Source: Microbacterium rhizomatis (GTDB taxonomy: Bacteria; Actinomycetota; Actinomycetes; Actinomycetales; Microbacteriaceae). From it: DNA of 64,000 nucleotides. The stretch spans positions 310,001 to 374,000 of the forward strand of contig NZ_VYSA01000003.1 of assembly GCF_008710745.1 (NCBI RefSeq), written 5' to 3'. A program made the translations under genes and the position numbers. Under the pieces are notes generated by a model. That model had not been told where the DNA came from. It did no database searches and was given only the letters and a program-made list of their open reading frames with translations. Shown here piece by piece: positions 18,670 to 29,896 of this stretch. Each line of letters begins with the position of its first letter. Position 1 is the first letter of the stretch.

Positions 18670-20199
18670 ATGACCGAAACGCCCGCGCCCCACGGCGCGC
18701 CCGACGCCGAGCCGACCGAAGAAGACATCTTCGAGCAGAAGGCCGTACGGCTCGCAAAGCGCGAGCGACTCATCGCCGAGCGGACGGATGCTGCGGGCGG
18801 CGCCTACCCTGTCTCCGTGCCGATCACGAGCACGATCCCGGCGCTGCGCGCCGAATACGGCGAGCTCGAGGCGGGAGCCGAAACAGGAGTGAACGCCGGC
18901 GTCGCGGGGCGTGTCGTGTTCAGTCGCAACACCGGCAAGCTGTGCTTCGCCACCCTGCAGTCGGGCGACGGAAGCCGCATCCAGGCCATGGTGTCGCTCG
19001 CCGTCGTCGGCGATGACTCGCTGCAGGCCTGGAAAGAGCTCGTCGACCTCGGCGATCACGTGTTCGTCGACGGCGAGGTCATCTCGAGCCGCCGCGGCGA
19101 GCTCTCGATCATGGTCTCGCACTGGCAGATCGCTGCGAAGGCGGTGCTCCCGCTTCCCAACATGTACAGCGAGCTCAGCGAGGAGAGTCGCGTCCGCAGC
19201 CGTTTCCTCGACCTCATCGTTCGTGATCGGGCCCGCGAGACCGTGCGCGCACGCGCGAAGGTGAACGCGAGTCTGCGCGCGACCTTCGCCGCGCACGACT
19301 ACCTCGAGGTCGAGACGCCGATGCTGCAGGTTCAGCACGGCGGAGCATCCGCCCGACCGTTCGTCACGAAGTCCAACGCGTTCGACACCGAGCTGTATCT
19401 CCGCATCGCGCCCGAGCTGTTCCTCAAACGCGCCGTCGTCGGCGGTATCGACCGGGTGTTCGAGATCAACCGCAACTTCCGCAACGAGGGCGCCGACTCG
19501 ACGCACAGCCCCGAGTTCGCGATGCTCGAGGCCTACGAGGCGTACAGCGACTACAACGGCATCGCCGATATGACGCAAGAGCTCATCCAGAATGCGGCGA
19601 TCGCCGTCTCGGGTTCGACCACGGTGACGTGGGCCGATGGCACCGAGTACGACCTGGGCGGCGAGTGGGACCGCATCTCGATGTACGAGTCGCTTTCGGC
19701 GGCGGCTGGTCGCACGATCACGCCCGAAACGTCGCTGGAAGAGCTCGTCGCCTTCGCCGGGGAGGTCGGGGTCGACGAGCCGCCGCACCCGACGCACGGC
19801 AAGTACGTCGAGGAGCTGTGGGAGCACTTCGTCAAAGGCGGCCTCACTCGTCCCACGTTCGTCATGGACTTCCCGCTCGACACGAGCCCGCTCGTGCGAG
19901 AGCACCGTTCCATCGCCGGCGTGGTCGAGAAGTGGGATCTCTACGTGCGCGGGTTCGAGCTGGCGACGGGGTACTCCGAGCTCGTCGACCCGGTCATCCA
20001 GCGCGAGCGCTTCATCGAGCAGGCCAAGCTGGCCGCGCGCGGCGACGTGGAGGCGATGCGCATCGACGACGAGTTCCTCAGGGCGCTCGAGCACGGCATG
20101 CCGCCGTCGGGTGGGATGGGCATGGGCATCGATCGCCTGCTCATGGCCATCACCGGGCTCGGCATCCGCGAGACGATCCTGTTCCCGCTGGTCAAGTAG
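18670..20199 (+). CDS. lysS: lysyl-tRNA synthetase, class II
   Basis: A 509-residue class II synthetase charging tRNA-Lys. The N-terminal OB-fold (about residues 75-165, GRVVFSRNTGKLCFATLQSG) is followed by the catalytic core: motif 2 FEINRNFRNEGADSTHSPEF and motif 3 GMGMGIDRLLMAITG. HGGASARPFVT lies between. Length and motifs are normal. The ATG at 18670 has GAGGAG 8 nt upstream. Confidence 0.97.
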   Translation: MTETPAPHGAPDAEPTEEDIFEQKAVRLAKRERLIAERTDAAGGAYPVSVPITSTIPALRAEYGELEAGAETGVNAGVAGRVVFSRNTGKLCFATLQSGDGSRIQAMVSLAVVGDDSLQAWKELVDLGDHVFVDGEVISSRRGELSIMVSHWQIAAKAVLPLPNMYSELSEESRVRSRFLDLIVRDRARETVRARAKVNASLRATFAAHDYLEVETPMLQVQHGGASARPFVTKSNAFDTELYLRIAPELFLKRAVVGGIDRVFEINRNFRNEGADSTHSPEFAMLEAYEAYSDYNGIADMTQELIQNAAIAVSGSTTVTWADGTEYDLGGEWDRISMYESLSAAAGRTITPETSLEELVAFAGEVGVDEPPHPTHGKYVEELWEHFVKGGLTRPTFVMDFPLDTSPLVREHRSIAGVVEKWDLYVRGFELATGYSELVDPVIQRERFIEQAKLAARGDVEAMRIDDEFLRALEHGMPPSGGMGMGIDRLLMAITGLGIRETILFPLVK

Positions 20200-20222
20200 C
20201 GCCGCCTGGCCTCGCCTGCGAC

Positions 20223-21422
20223 TCACTCGCGGCTCCCGCGAAAGGCCCAATCGGGCAAGTGCCCGGCGAGCACGAATGATCGCACGATCTCGGCCAGGCC
20301 GTGCTCCGGCTCGAGTTCGCACGCGTGCGCGGCGTACCGCTCGGCATGTGTCGAGCGGCCGAGCGCCCACGAAAGCCAGGCGCAGGTCGCCAGGGCCCCC
20401 GCGCCCTGCTCGCCCGGCGCGGCCGCGGCGGCGCGCCGCGCCAGCTCGAGCGCCTTCTCGAGCCTGCCGGGATCGGGCTGGACGCCCTCGCCCCACATGT
20501 GCATCGCCAGGTGCGCCGGGTACTCCTCACCCGCCTCCCACCGCAGCTGAGCAGTGAGTGCTTCGTCACCGTCCTCCAGGTCGCCGCACCACTGCACGAG
20601 CGCGATGTCGCGCACCGCAGGCCGGGCGAAGCACCAGATCAACAGTGCCGTGCTGTATGCGCCCAGCGCGCCGGTATCCCACAGCAGGGCGTCTTCGAAC
20701 AGGGTCGGCAGATCGTCGAGATCGCACACGGCGGCGAGCGCTGCGGGGTCGATCCGCCGTTCCTCCCCACCGGATTCCGCCCCAGGGGGATCTTCTCCAC
20801 GCGGCGTCTTCGCCCGCCACGGCGATCTGCCGACGGATCCTCCCGAGGGGGCGCTCTCCGTTCCGCACACGAGCTCAACAGCGGCCACCAGCGCCTCCAA
20901 CGCGCGGGAGACCCGCTCCTTCTCCGCGGGTTCCGCGGGAGGCAGCTCGGCGCCCGACCACTGATCGCCGACCGGCTCGGGAACCCCAGCGGCGATCGCG
21001 GGAGCGTCGTCGAGAAGGGCGAGCCGCCGACCGCCGGGAGGGAGGGAGTCATCGAGGTACGACCCCCACGCGTCGGCTCCGACGCAGAGCGCGTCGCTCA
21101 CGGTCAGTCCGCAGGCGTCGGCTCGGCGCAGAACACCCCGCACGAACTCCTCTTCGGGCATTCCGCCGGCGCCGAACGCGGCCTCGGTGTACACGACGGC
21201 GGCCACGGCATCCGCCGACGGGATGCGGCACACCATCCCGATGAAGGTGGCGGCGGCGGCGTCGTCGGCGTCGTGTGCCGGGAGATCCACCCGCATCGCC
21301 CCGAGGCTGCGCGACTTGGCGAATGGGATGAGCACGAGGCTTCGCCGCGGCGCGTAGCCGAGCATCCGCGGTACGAGAGACAGGAACTGCGCCGCGTCAG
21401 CGGCCTTCACGATCGTCGTCAT
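20223..21422 (-). CDS. DUF4192 family protein
   Basis: A 399-residue soluble protein of the actinobacterial DUF4192 family, unknown function. The N-terminal half shows FLSLVPRMLGYAPRRSLVLIPF and a GAMRVDLP strand typical of the family; the C-terminal half is helical and Ala-rich with a TPR-like stretch (about residues 320-385). A Pro/Gly/Glu-rich linker near residues 195-235 separates them. The ATG at 21422 lacks a ribosome site but has CAGAGT 6 nt upstream, so it may be leaderless. It converges on lysS with only 23 nt between. Confidence 0.75.
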   Translation of the reverse strand: MTTIVKAADAAQFLSLVPRMLGYAPRRSLVLIPFAKSRSLGAMRVDLPAHDADDAAAATFIGMVCRIPSADAVAAVVYTEAAFGAGGMPEEEFVRGVLRRADACGLTVSDALCVGADAWGSYLDDSLPPGGRRLALLDDAPAIAAGVPEPVGDQWSGAELPPAEPAEKERVSRALEALVAAVELVCGTESAPSGGSVGRSPWRAKTPRGEDPPGAESGGEERRIDPAALAAVCDLDDLPTLFEDALLWDTGALGAYSTALLIWCFARPAVRDIALVQWCGDLEDGDEALTAQLRWEAGEEYPAHLAMHMWGEGVQPDPGRLEKALELARRAAAAAPGEQGAGALATCAWLSWALGRSTHAERYAAHACELEPEHGLAEIVRSFVLAGHLPDWAFRGSRE

Positions 21423-21559
21423 GGGAAGACTCTGACGCTGTGGATCGGCCGCAGGATCGCATCCGCCCCCGTTTGGGGATGGAGAGTCCATGAACCCCGG
21501 CTGGGGAGGCGCGGATGAGCTCTGTCCCCGCGGAGGGCGGGAGGAGCCTCGTCACGGCG

Positions 21560-21565
21560 TACCCT
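21560..21565 (+). promoter_or_regulatory. -10 element of the small membrane protein gene
   Basis: TACCCT lies 6 nt before the GTG at 21572, the spacing seen at several other genes here. GGAGGG in between is too close to the start to serve as a normal ribosome site. Confidence 0.45.
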
Positions 21566-21571
21566 GGAGGG

Positions 21572-21769
21572 GTGGAGAACTTCTGGGTCGCGGCCGTCTG
21601 GTCGCTCGCGCCCACCGTCGTGGTCAGCGCGATCTTCTTCTTCGTGCTGCGCGGCATCCTCCGGGTCGACCGCACCGAGCGACGCGTCTACGCCCAGGTG
21701 CAGGCCGAGGAACGCGCCAAGCGCGGCCTGCCGCCGGTCGATGCGGCCCCGCTGCCGTCGGATCGCTGA
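21572..21769 (+). CDS. small single-span membrane protein
   Basis: A 65-residue protein starting (M)ENFWVAAVWSLAPTV, with one transmembrane helix (about residues 5-27) and a charged, helical cytoplasmic tail (VDRTERRVYAQVQAEERAKR). I do not recognise a named family, though small proteins of this shape precede cardiolipin synthase in related genomes. The GTG start is set by the TACCCT-N6 promoter spacing. Codon use and the clean membrane pattern support a real gene. Confidence 0.6.
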   Translation: MENFWVAAVWSLAPTVVVSAIFFFVLRGILRVDRTERRVYAQVQAEERAKRGLPPVDAAPLPSDR

Positions 21770-21856
21770 CCGGCAGCGGCATCGCGCTGTCGCTGCCCGC
21801 CACGACGCTGTCCGCTCCCGCCACTACGCTGGTGTGACGCCCAGCGAGGAGAGCCC

Positions 21857-23323
21857 GTGATCAATATCACCTTCGATGCGTCGTGGTGGTTGATCTTCGT
21901 GTTCTTCTTCGATCTCACGGTGCGCATCACCGCGATCATCGTCGTCCCCCGCAACCGCCGTCCGACTGCGGCGATGGCGTGGCTTCTCGCGATCTACTTC
22001 ATCCCGTTCATCGGGGTGCTGCTGTTCCTCGTGATCGGCACGCCCCGGCTGCCGCGAAAGCGCCGCCGGATGCAGCGCCGCATCAACGAGTACATCAGCG
22101 AGACCAGTTCGCACCTCGATTTCGGCACCCACCGTCCGAACGCGCCGGAGTGGTTCACCTCGCTGGTGACGATGAACCGCAACCTGGGCGCCATGCCGCT
22201 CGCCGGCGACAACACGGCGCACCTGATCTCGGACTACCAGGAGAGTCTCGACGCGATGGCCGCCTCCATCCGCGAGGCGAAGGAGTACGTGCACGTCGAG
22301 TTCTACATCCTGCAGACGGATGCCTCGACCGACAACTTCTTCCGCGCGCTCGAAGAGGTCGCGTCCCGGGGCGTCACCGTCCGTGTGCTGCTGGACCACT
22401 GGGCCAACCGCGGCAAGCCGTTCTACAAGAAGACCCTCAAGCGGCTGACAGAGATGGGCGCCCAGTGGCACCTGATGCTCCCCGTGCAACCGCTCAAGGG
22501 CAAGTACCAGCGCCCCGACCTGCGCAATCACCGCAAGCTCCTCGTCGTCGACGGATCGGCGGCGTACATGGGATCGCAGAACGTCACCGACTCGACGTAC
22601 AACCTGAAGAAGAACATCAAGCGGGGCCTGCACTGGGTCGACCTGATGACCCGGCTCGAGGGGCCGGTCGTGGCATCCGTCAACGCGGTCTTCCTCTCGG
22701 ACTGGTACAGCGAGACCGACGAAGTGCTCACCGACGAGATCGACCTCTTCGACGTCGGCATCGGGCCCGGCGAACTCGATTGTCAGGTCGTGCCGTCCGG
22801 CCCCGGATTCGAGGTCGAACTGAACCTGCGACTTTTCGCCGGACTGCTGTACGCCGCACAGCGCAAGATCTCGATCGTGAGCCCGTACTTCGTGCCCGAT
22901 GAGGCGATGCTGCTCGCGATCACCACAGCCTGCCATCGGGGCGTGGATGTCGAGCTGTTCGTCTCGGAGGAGGGCGACCAGGCGATGGTGTACCACGCTC
23001 AGCGCAGCTACTACGAGGTGCTGCTGCGCGCGGGCGTGAAGATCTGGATGTACCGCAAGCCGTACATCCTGCACACGAAGTGCTTCACGATCGACGACGA
23101 GGTCGCCGTCATCGGCTCGAGCAACATGGACATGCGCTCGTTCGGCCTCAACATGGAGATCTCATTGCTCGTGCGCGGCGAGGAGTTCGTGGACGAGATG
23201 CGCGGCGTCGAAGACATCTACCGCGCGCTCAGCCGCGAGCTCACGATGGAGGAGTGGCAGAAGCAGCCACTGCGATCGACCGTGCTCGACAACCTCGCAC
23301 GGCTCACCTCCGCCCTTCAGTAG
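21857..23323 (+). CDS. cls: cardiolipin synthase, phospholipase D family
   Basis: A 488-residue membrane enzyme condensing phosphatidylglycerol units into cardiolipin. Two N-terminal transmembrane helices (about residues 8-28 and 37-60) precede two PLD domains with HKD motifs NHRKLLVVDG (first) and HTKCFTIDDEVAVIGSSN (second); MGSQNVTD follows the first. The length matches ClsA-type enzymes. The GTG at 21857 has GAGGAG 6 nt upstream. The 87-nt gap to the small membrane gene allows co-transcription. Confidence 0.95.
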   Translation: MINITFDASWWLIFVFFFDLTVRITAIIVVPRNRRPTAAMAWLLAIYFIPFIGVLLFLVIGTPRLPRKRRRMQRRINEYISETSSHLDFGTHRPNAPEWFTSLVTMNRNLGAMPLAGDNTAHLISDYQESLDAMAASIREAKEYVHVEFYILQTDASTDNFFRALEEVASRGVTVRVLLDHWANRGKPFYKKTLKRLTEMGAQWHLMLPVQPLKGKYQRPDLRNHRKLLVVDGSAAYMGSQNVTDSTYNLKKNIKRGLHWVDLMTRLEGPVVASVNAVFLSDWYSETDEVLTDEIDLFDVGIGPGELDCQVVPSGPGFEVELNLRLFAGLLYAAQRKISIVSPYFVPDEAMLLAITTACHRGVDVELFVSEEGDQAMVYHAQRSYYEVLLRAGVKIWMYRKPYILHTKCFTIDDEVAVIGSSNMDMRSFGLNMEISLLVRGEEFVDEMRGVEDIYRALSRELTMEEWQKQPLRSTVLDNLARLTSALQ

Positions 23324-23397
23324 GGGTCCCGGGATCCGTTATTAGGCCGTGACCGGTTTCCCTGGTTTCGCCCAGTGGCGTCCGCGAGGATCGAATC

Positions 23398-24120
23398 ATG
23401 CCCTCCACGTCTCGCCGCGTCCTGACCATTGCCCTCGCCGTCGGGCTCTCCGCTCTCGGCCTCGCCGGTTGTGCGTCCTCCACCGGTTCGACCCCGTCGG
23501 TGAGCCCCGACTCCTCAACCGCTCCCGCAGATCTCGGCTCCGCCTGGCTCGATGAGGGCCGTGCCGTCGGCATCGTGACCTCGGGCAGCTCGACGTGCGT
23601 GCCCTACGCCGGCGAACCGACCTACGACGCCAAGACCGCGACCCTCACCGTCGAGCTGACCGACCCCGACGGAGCGGCATGCACGCGCGACTTCGTTCCC
23701 CGGGCGAGCCTCGTGTCGCTTCCGGCCGGCGTCGATCCCACGAAAGACCTGTCCATCGTCGTGACCGGCACGTATGCGGGCGAGACCTCGCTCGTCGGCG
23801 ACCCGCAGCTCACCGGCGTCCCCGGCGGGATGACCGAGTACCTGCCGTCGGCCGGCTGGTACAGCGGCACCGGATTCCTCATCCTGTCGTGGGGCAGCTC
23901 GTCGTGCGTCCCCCAGCTGGAGAGCGCCGAGCCGACCAGCGCGAAGCTCATCACCGCGACCTTCGCCACACCGCCGGCCGATCAGGTGTGCACCGCCGAC
24001 ATGGCGCCGCGCGTGACCGTCGCCGAAGTGGCGGACGCGACGTCGGGGGTGAACGTCGACGTCCTCCTCACGGGTGGGGAGTTCGACAGCATCACCGTCC
24101 CGATCGCCGGTCTGAGCTGA
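23398..24120 (+). CDS. lipoprotein with a duplicated cysteine-pair domain
   Basis: A 240-residue predicted lipoprotein: signal peptide ending in the lipobox LAGC with lipidated Cys25, then a Ser/Thr/Pro linker. The mature part has two similar halves. Each begins with a G-S-S-[TS]-C-V-P motif (Cys67, Cys170) and has a second cysteine exactly 28 residues later (Cys95, Cys198) in a CTRDFVPR or CTADMAPR setting. Each pair is probably a disulfide. No family name is recognised. A perfect terminator follows 10 nt after the stop, so it is probably monocistronic. Confidence 0.75.
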   Translation: MPSTSRRVLTIALAVGLSALGLAGCASSTGSTPSVSPDSSTAPADLGSAWLDEGRAVGIVTSGSSTCVPYAGEPTYDAKTATLTVELTDPDGAACTRDFVPRASLVSLPAGVDPTKDLSIVVTGTYAGETSLVGDPQLTGVPGGMTEYLPSAGWYSGTGFLILSWGSSSCVPQLESAEPTSAKLITATFATPPADQVCTADMAPRVTVAEVADATSGVNVDVLLTGGEFDSITVPIAGLS

Positions 24121-24130
24121 CACGGAGCTG

Positions 24131-24167
24131 ACGGAGGGGGCGGATGCTGAGCATCCGCCCCCTCCGT
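24131..24167 (+). terminator. strong terminator after the lipoprotein gene
   Basis: A perfect 17-bp stem, ACGGAGGGGGCGGATGC with GCATCCGCCCCCTCCGT, and a 3-nt loop, 10 nt after the stop codon; a short TCTTCC follows. Confidence 0.85.
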
Positions 24168-24227
24168 CTTCCCGCGCGCGGCGACGGGAGGTTCGTCAAT
24201 ACCTGTCCCGCCCTCGCGCGGGGGCGT

Positions 24228-24233
24228 TAGCGT
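24228..24233 (+). promoter_or_regulatory. -10 element of the flavin oxidoreductase gene
   Basis: TAGCGT lies 6 nt before the ATG at 24240, which has no Shine-Dalgarno site; leaderless pattern. Confidence 0.5.
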
Positions 24234-24239
24234 GAATGC

Positions 24240-25664
24240 ATGCAGACACGCGAGTACGACGTCATCGTGATCGGTGCGGGGCCCGTCGGCGAGAACGTCG
24301 CCGACAGGGTGGTGCGGGGCGGGCTGTCGTGCGTGATCGTGGAGAGCGAGCTCGTCGGCGGGGAGTGCTCGTATTGGGCCTGCATGCCCTCGAAGGCGCT
24401 GCTGCGCAGCGGCGCGGCGCTGCGGGCCGCGGAGTCCGTCGACGGGGCCAAGCAGGCCGTGACCGGTGGGGTGGACGTCGCGGGCGCCCTGCGCCGCCGC
24501 GACGTGGCGACCCACGACTGGGATGACGGGTCGCAAGTGAAGTGGCTGGAGGGCGCGGGCATCGAACTCGTGCGCGGGCACGGCCGCGTGAGCGGCGAGA
24601 AGACGGTCCGAGTGACGGGCGAGGACGGCGGCGAGATCCGCCTGGTCGCACGTCACGCGGTCGCCGTCGCGACGGGGTCCGCGGCGCTGCTGCCCGACAT
24701 CCCCGGCCTCCGCGAGATCGATCCGTGGACCAGCCGCGACGCCACGAGCGTGCAGGACGTTCCTGCGACCCTCGCGATCCTCGGCGGGGGAGTGGTCGGG
24801 GCCGAGATGGCGACCGCCTTCGCCTCGTTCGGCACGAAGGTGACGATGATCGTGCGCTCCGGGCTCCTCGCCGCGATGGAGCCGTTCGCCGGCGAGCTCG
24901 TGCAGACCGCCCTCGAAGACCTCGGAGTCGTCTTCCACGCCGGCGTCGACGTGACAGCCGCGCACCGCACCGACAAGAACGCCGTACTCACCCTCTCCGA
25001 CGGCGGCCGGGTCGTCGCCGAGCAGGTGCTCGTCGCGACCGGAAGGGTGCCGCGCTCGGGCGACCTCGGTCTGGACTCGGTCGGGCTCGAGCCCGGATCA
25101 TGGCTCGACGTCGACGACACGCTCCTGGTCACCGGCACCGACTGGCTCTACGCCGTCGGCGACGTCAACCACCGCGTGCTCCTCACCCACCAGGGCAAAT
25201 ACCAGGCCAGGGCCGCGGGTGACGTCATCGTCGCGCGTGCCAACGGGGGAGCGGTGGATGCTGCTCCCTGGGGCGTGCACGTCGCCACCGCCGACCACGA
25301 TGCGGTGCCGCAGGTGACCTTCACCGACCCGGTCGTGGCGTCGGTCGGACTCACCGAGAAGGCGGCGCGGGCGGCGGGACGCAGCATCCGCGTCCTCGAC
25401 TACGACCTCTCGTGGGTCGCGGGCTCGTCCACCGTGTCGGACTCGTACGTCGGCCAGGCCCGCGCGATCGTGGACGAGGATCGCGGCGTGCTGATCGGCG
25501 CGACCTTCGTCGGGCCCGACGTCGCCGAGCTGCTCCACTCCGCCACGATCGCGATCGTCGGTGAGGTCCCGCTCGAGCGCCTCTGGCACGCGGTGCCGTC
25601 GTACCCCACGGTGAGCGAGGTCTGGTTGCGCTGGCTCGAGGCCTACGGCCGTCCCACGGTCTGA
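24240..25664 (+). CDS. FAD-dependent pyridine nucleotide-disulfide oxidoreductase
   Basis: A 474-residue flavoprotein of the dihydrolipoamide dehydrogenase/mercuric reductase class. An FAD loop VIVIGAGPVGENVADRV leads to the redox-active pair in GGECSYWACMPSKALL; an NAD(P) loop LAILGGGVVGAEMATAFASF and the FAD segment WLYAVGDVNHR follow, then the dimerisation domain. The C-terminal active-site region reads AVPSYPTVSE, so the usual His-Pro-Thr is altered to Tyr-Pro-Thr with an upstream His. No lipoamide complex genes or metal-resistance regulator lie nearby, so the electron acceptor is open. Confidence 0.85.
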   Translation: MQTREYDVIVIGAGPVGENVADRVVRGGLSCVIVESELVGGECSYWACMPSKALLRSGAALRAAESVDGAKQAVTGGVDVAGALRRRDVATHDWDDGSQVKWLEGAGIELVRGHGRVSGEKTVRVTGEDGGEIRLVARHAVAVATGSAALLPDIPGLREIDPWTSRDATSVQDVPATLAILGGGVVGAEMATAFASFGTKVTMIVRSGLLAAMEPFAGELVQTALEDLGVVFHAGVDVTAAHRTDKNAVLTLSDGGRVVAEQVLVATGRVPRSGDLGLDSVGLEPGSWLDVDDTLLVTGTDWLYAVGDVNHRVLLTHQGKYQARAAGDVIVARANGGAVDAAPWGVHVATADHDAVPQVTFTDPVVASVGLTEKAARAAGRSIRVLDYDLSWVAGSSTVSDSYVGQARAIVDEDRGVLIGATFVGPDVAELLHSATIAIVGEVPLERLWHAVPSYPTVSEVWLRWLEAYGRPTV

Positions 25665-25683
25665 GCCGCTGCCGTTCTTCGCA

Positions 25684-25752
25684 CGTCGGAGGATCCCGCC
25701 TTCGTCGGAGGTTTGACGGCGGAATCGTCCGACGATCGCCCGATCCTCCGGC
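25684..25752. repeat. palindromic repeat family 2, copy 3
   Basis: An imperfect nested palindrome: outer arms GTCGGAGGATC and GATCCTCCGGC, inner arms TCGTCGGA and TCCGACGA. The design matches the copies at 5341-5407 and 6147-6213. It lies between the oxidoreductase and clpC. Confidence 0.7.
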
Positions 25753-25862
25753 GCGCAGCGCGCAAGCGCCGCGTCACGCCCACGGCGAACAACGGCTTGC
25801 GGCATCCGCGCCGTCGTTACCCTCGATGTAAGGCGCCCGAAGAGCGTCTGGAGGAGTAGACG

Positions 25863-28382
<2,520 letters not shown>

Positions 28383-28398
28383 CCCGGCCCGAGCCCCA

Positions 28399-28430
28399 CG
28401 AAGAGCGGATGCCTCGGCATCCGCTCTTCG
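28399..28430 (+). terminator. terminator after clpC
   Basis: A perfect 15-bp stem, CGAAGAGCGGATGCC with GGCATCCGCTCTTCG, and a 2-nt loop, followed by TCGTTTCC, 16 nt after the clpC stop. Confidence 0.85.
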
Positions 28431-28461
28431 TCGTTTCCGCCCCTGCTCAGGTCAGCCCGTC

Positions 28462-28559
28462 GTGCACAACGCAGGATCGATGGCCGCCCCGCATGCGGGC
28501 GCCCTCGGAATTCCGCGGCCCGCCGTGATCTCGCGCTCGATCCGTCCTGCGTTGTGCAC
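28462..28559. repeat. palindromic repeat family 1, copy B
   Basis: A 98-nt element with terminal inverted repeats GTGCACAACGCAGGA / TCCTGCGTTGTGCAC (perfect over 15 nt) and GATC-rich inner flanks. The interior CTCGGAATTCCG echoes CTCGGAATCGG in copies C and D. It lies between the clpC terminator and the promoter of the acetyltransferase. Confidence 0.85.
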
Positions 28560-28577
28560 CCCGGGGCCGGGCGAGCC

Positions 28578-28583
28578 TAGGCT
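28578..28583 (+). promoter_or_regulatory. -10 element of the acetyltransferase gene
   Basis: TAGGCT lies 6 nt before the ATG at 28590, leaderless spacing; copy B of repeat family 1 ends 18 nt further upstream. Confidence 0.45.
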
Positions 28584-28589
28584 GGTGGG

Positions 28590-29093
28590 ATGAGCGAATT
28601 CCGCATCCGGCCGGCGCGCGCGGCCGATGTGCGTGAGATCCAGAGTCTGCTGGAGCCGTTCGTGCAGCGGCGGATCCTGCTCGGCAAAGACCTCGTCGTG
28701 CTTTACGAGGCCGTTCAGCAGTTCGTCGTCGCCGAAGACGAGAGCGGGAGCCTCATCGGCTGCGGCGCCCTGCACGTCATGTGGGAAGACCTCGGCGAAG
28801 TGCGCACGCTGATCGTCGAGGACGAATGGCTGCACCACGGCGTCGGCCGTGGGATCGTCGAGGCCCTGGAAGTCAACGCCCGGACCCTCGGGCTGTCACG
28901 ACTGTTCTGTCTGACGTTCGAGACGGAGTTCTTCGGTCGGCGAGGGTTCACCGAGATCGGCGAGCAGGTCGTCGACCCCGACGTCTACTCGCAGCTCGTG
29001 CGGAGTCCCGATGAGGGCGTCGCGGAATTCCTCGACCTCGCGCACGTGAAACCCAACACGCTCGGCAACACCCGGATGCTCAAGCGGCTGTAG
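28590..29093 (+). CDS. GNAT amino-acid N-acetyltransferase (N-acetylglutamate synthase type)
   Basis: A 167-residue GNAT protein resembling the stand-alone N-acetylglutamate synthases of actinobacteria (Rv2747 type), which acetylate glutamate at the start of arginine synthesis. FRIRPARAADVREIQSLLEPFV at the N-terminus, LIVEDEWLHHGVGRGIVEAL (acetyl-CoA loop) and RLFCLTFETEFFGRRGF support this. Substrate assignment is by family resemblance; no other arg gene is nearby. Confidence 0.8.
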   Translation: MSEFRIRPARAADVREIQSLLEPFVQRRILLGKDLVVLYEAVQQFVVAEDESGSLIGCGALHVMWEDLGEVRTLIVEDEWLHHGVGRGIVEALEVNARTLGLSRLFCLTFETEFFGRRGFTEIGEQVVDPDVYSQLVRSPDEGVAEFLDLAHVKPNTLGNTRMLKRL

Positions 29094-29167
29094 CCGACCG
29101 AGGACTCTCGGCGAACGTGGAGGCGCCGCGCGGGGCGCGTCGACAGGGGCGTGCGGGACTCGCCGCA

Positions 29168-29173
29168 TAGCCT
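29168..29173 (+). promoter_or_regulatory. -10 element of the gene at 29180
   Basis: TAGCCT lies 6 nt before the ATG with no ribosome site between. Confidence 0.45.
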
Positions 29174-29179
29174 GGATCC

Positions 29180-29896
29180 ATGGCAACCCCCGCACCGCGC
29201 AGGCGACAGTCGCCCGCCGTCTATCGCCGGCGGCGCCTCATGCTCCTCCTCGTGATCGCCGTCGTGGTCGCCGCCGTCTGGCTGCTCGTCGCCCAGCCGT
29301 GGCGGGGGACCGCGGCCGAGCAGCCGGCTTCGAGCCCGTTACCGAGCCGATACTCGAGCATCACGACAGGCTTCCCCGCGCCGAGCGCGGGCGCGACCGC
29401 CGCGCCGAGCGCGAGCCCCACCCCGACCGCATCGGTCGCTCCGGTCGCCGAGCCGACGCCGACGCCGGCGCCTACCGCCACCGAGGCCGTGGCCTGCACC
29501 GCGGGTGATGTCACCGTCGAGGCTCTCGCCGATCATGACACGTACGCCTCGGATCAGAACCCGCAGCTGTCGATCAAGCTCACCAACAAGAGCGCCAAAG
29601 ATTGCACGATCAACGTCGGCACGAGCGCGCAGGTCTTCACGATCACCAGTGGCAGCGACACCTGGTGGCGATCGACCGACTGTCAGAACCAGCCGAGCGA
29701 CATGGTCGTGCTGCTCACGGCAGGGCAATCCGTGACCAGCGCCACTCCCCTCACGTGGGACCGCACGCGGTCGTCGGTCGACTCGTGCGACAGCCCGGAC
29801 CGCTCGCGGGCCCCGGGCGGCGGCGCGTCGTATCACCTGGCCGTATCGATCGGTGGGATTCCGGCCACGCAGACCGCATCGTTTATGCTCTATTGA
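29180..29896 (+). CDS. membrane-anchored extracytoplasmic protein with DUF4232-like domain
   Basis: A 238-residue protein: basic N-terminus (RRRQSPAVYRRRR), one transmembrane helix (about residues 20-37), a ~60-residue Pro/Ala/Ser/Thr-rich stalk, then a beta-rich domain with four cysteines (CTAGDVTVEAL, DCTINVG, STDCQNQPSD, DSCDSPD). The domain resembles DUF4232-type cell-surface modules, but the match is loose. A single-pass surface protein of unknown function is the safest reading. Leaderless pattern at the start. Confidence 0.6.
   Translation: MATPAPRRRQSPAVYRRRRLMLLLVIAVVVAAVWLLVAQPWRGTAAEQPASSPLPSRYSSITTGFPAPSAGATAAPSASPTPTASVAPVAEPTPTPAPTATEAVACTAGDVTVEALADHDTYASDQNPQLSIKLTNKSAKDCTINVGTSAQVFTITSGSDTWWRSTDCQNQPSDMVVLLTAGQSVTSATPLTWDRTRSSVDSCDSPDRSRAPGGGASYHLAVSIGGIPATQTASFMLY

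Noticed and set aside
17722..20496. Long open frame antisense to the DUF2520 gene and lysS
   Set aside because: Low-complexity Arg/Ala/Asp-rich translation, no domain, opposite lysS.
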